Positions 12,245 to 13,410 of a DNA stretch of 13,410 nucleotides are shown here, one piece after another. Within the stretch, counting starts at the first letter, position 1, and each line of letters opens with the position of its first letter. The position numbers were made by a program, and so were the translations under genes. Origin of the DNA: JBAYFX01 sp041666965 (lineage in GTDB: Bacteria; Patescibacteriota; Microgenomatia; UBA12405); assembly GCA_041666965.1 (NCBI GenBank), contig JBAYFX010000024.1, forward strand, positions 1 through 13,410, read 5' to 3'. The notes under the pieces were generated by a model that did no database searches, had not been told where the DNA came from, and worked only from the letters and a program-made list of their open reading frames with translations.

Positions 12245-13396
12245 ATGGATAAAATTGTAGATTTAATTGTTTTGGAAGAAGAGAGGCAGGGGAGGGAGGC
12301 GACCTTAATACCATCTGAGAACTTTACTTACCCGGAAGTGCTCGACGCTTTAGGCAGTTGTTTGACCAATAAATACGCCGAAGGGTACCCCGGGAAACGG
12401 TATTATCAGGGGAACAGAATAATTGACCAGATTGAGCAAATAGCAATTGAGCGAACCAAGAAACTGTTTGGGGTGGAGATGGCTAACGTTCAGGCTTATT
12501 CCGGGTCGCCGGCTAATGCGGCAATATTAATGGCCTTGGCCAACCCCGGTGAAAAAATTGCCGGGTTGAAATTATCGGCTGGGGGCCACTTGACCCACGG
12601 TCATCCAAAAGTGACTTTTTCGGGACATTATTATCAGAGTATTCAGTTTGACGTGGACCAAGAGGGGAGAATTGATTATGAGGAGGTGAGCAAACTGATT
12701 GAAGCAGAAAAACCAAAGGTGTTAATGGTAGGGTCAACAGCATACCCCTGGGTTATTGACTGGGAGAAATTTGGAATGATGGCCCAGTCAGTTGGGGCGT
12801 GGCTGGTGGCTGATATATCTCATTTGTCGGGGTTGATTGCCGGAGGGCAGCACCCAAGTCCGGTGCCTTTTGCTCATGTAATTATGAGTACAACTCATAA
12901 AATGTTGCGGGGGCCAAGGGGGGCGGTGATTGGAGTGACAGCTAAAGGTTTGGCCAAAGATGGCGAATTGAGTAAAAAAATAGACAGAGCGGTTTTCCCA
13001 GGACTGCAGGGGGGACCGCACATAAATAATATTGCCGGTATCGCTATTGCTATGAAAAAGGCAATGAGGCCGGAGTACAAAGAATATGCCCAAAAAGTAG
13101 TGGTGAACGCCAAGTTTTTGGCTGAGGGATTAAAAAGTGCAGGACTAAAAGTATGGGGAACTGAAAATCATTTAATAGTAGTGGGAGTAGGGGAAGGGAG
13201 AGGAAGAGAAGTGGCGGAGGCGCTGGAAAAAGAGGGAATAATAGTAAATGCTAACACTGTACCTCATGACCCGGCGGGTCCATTTAAACCATCGGGAATA
13301 CGAGTAGGGACACCGGCAATGACTGTAAAGGGATGGGGAGAAGAGGAGTGGAGGGAAGTGGCGGGGAGAATAGCGATGAAGATTAATTCTGGCTGA
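12245..13396 (+). CDS. glyA: Serine hydroxymethyltransferase
   Basis: GlyA is a PLP enzyme that converts serine and tetrahydrofolate to glycine and methylene-tetrahydrofolate, the one-carbon donor of ThyX. The 383-residue protein has LIPSENFT (21-28), LTNKYAEGYPGKRYYQG (40-56), GGHLTHGH (113-120), ADISHLSGLIAGG (189-201), the PLP lysine K219 in MSTTHKMLRGPRG, and FPGLQGGPH (251-259). It is somewhat shorter than the usual 410-430, mostly at the N-terminus and in a few loops, while all catalytic motifs are intact. It has its own -10 box, so it need not depend on upstream transcription. The last 14 bases of the window after the stop hold nothing identifiable. Confidence 0.96.
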   Translation: MDKIVDLIVLEEERQGREATLIPSENFTYPEVLDALGSCLTNKYAEGYPGKRYYQGNRIIDQIEQIAIERTKKLFGVEMANVQAYSGSPANAAILMALANPGEKIAGLKLSAGGHLTHGHPKVTFSGHYYQSIQFDVDQEGRIDYEEVSKLIEAEKPKVLMVGSTAYPWVIDWEKFGMMAQSVGAWLVADISHLSGLIAGGQHPSPVPFAHVIMSTTHKMLRGPRGAVIGVTAKGLAKDGELSKKIDRAVFPGLQGGPHINNIAGIAIAMKKAMRPEYKEYAQKVVVNAKFLAEGLKSAGLKVWGTENHLIVVGVGEGRGREVAEALEKEGIIVNANTVPHDPAGPFKPSGIRVGTPAMTVKGWGEEEWREVAGRIAMKINSG

Positions 13397-13410
13397 AGCG
13401 GCTGATAAGA

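Noticed and set aside
11544..12314. A 256-codon reverse-strand ORF opposite the triple-HTH gene
   Set aside because: Its translation is low-complexity Ser/Pro/Leu/Phe-rich, it lies antisense to a longer gene with recognisable structure, and it has no promoter; it is a shadow of purine-rich coding.
1..13410. CRISPR arrays, tRNA/rRNA genes, insertion sequences, prophage or att sites
   Set aside because: No regularly spaced repeats, tRNA-like cloverleaf, transposase, integrase or flanking repeats were seen.

Overview
The window looks like a chromosomal segment of a streamlined bacterium, most likely of the Patescibacteria/CPR radiation (possibly Microgenomates). This is inferred from compact single-strand packing, an AdoCbl-dependent ribonucleotide reductase with its own adenosyltransferase, ThyX instead of ThyA, several small unrecognised proteins, and promoters whose -10 box sits 6-7 nt before the start codon. 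TGA is used as an ordinary stop (nrdJ, glyA), which argues against the recoded Gracilibacteria/Absconditabacteria. Every taxonomic statement here is inference.

Layout. The left edge holds the start of secE on the minus strand. Everything else is on the plus strand: a putative TraB-like protein with two twin-arginine motifs (203-1096); the operon nrdR-nrdJ-pduO (1247-4774) behind a promoter covered by two NrdR-box-like sites; a short structured leader resembling a cobalamin riboswitch (4782-4853) followed by an unrecognised zinc-ribbon protein (4859-5755); an unrecognised Trp-rich protein (5811-6395); a SIMPL-domain protein (6427-7149); a small two-helix membrane protein (7165-7392); a low-GC cassette of a radical SAM/SPASM enzyme flanked by two tiny ORFs (7460-8727); the overlapping genes dcd-thyX-tmk-like (8799-10840); a protein with three helix-turn-helix-like segments (10900-12240); and glyA (12245-13396).

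How it fits together. Most recognisable genes make DNA precursors. NrdJ reduces ribonucleotides using adenosylcobalamin, PduO makes that cofactor from salvaged corrinoid, and NrdR represses the operon. Dcd turns dCTP into dUTP or, if bifunctional, dUMP. ThyX methylates dUMP to dTMP, the Tmk-like kinase phosphorylates dTMP, and GlyA supplies the methylene-tetrahydrofolate used by ThyX. ThyX releases tetrahydrofolate rather than dihydrofolate, so this set closes a folate cycle without a dihydrofolate reductase.

Best candidates for something undescribed: (1) the radical SAM/SPASM cassette with a 49-residue peptide ending in a CDC motif, a possible RiPP pathway; (2) the cobalamin-riboswitch-like leader before an unknown zinc-ribbon gene, right behind the B12-dependent operon; (3) a palindromic repeat element inserted in frame into nrdJ. 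All calls rest on reading the sequence and remembered family motifs; no search was run.
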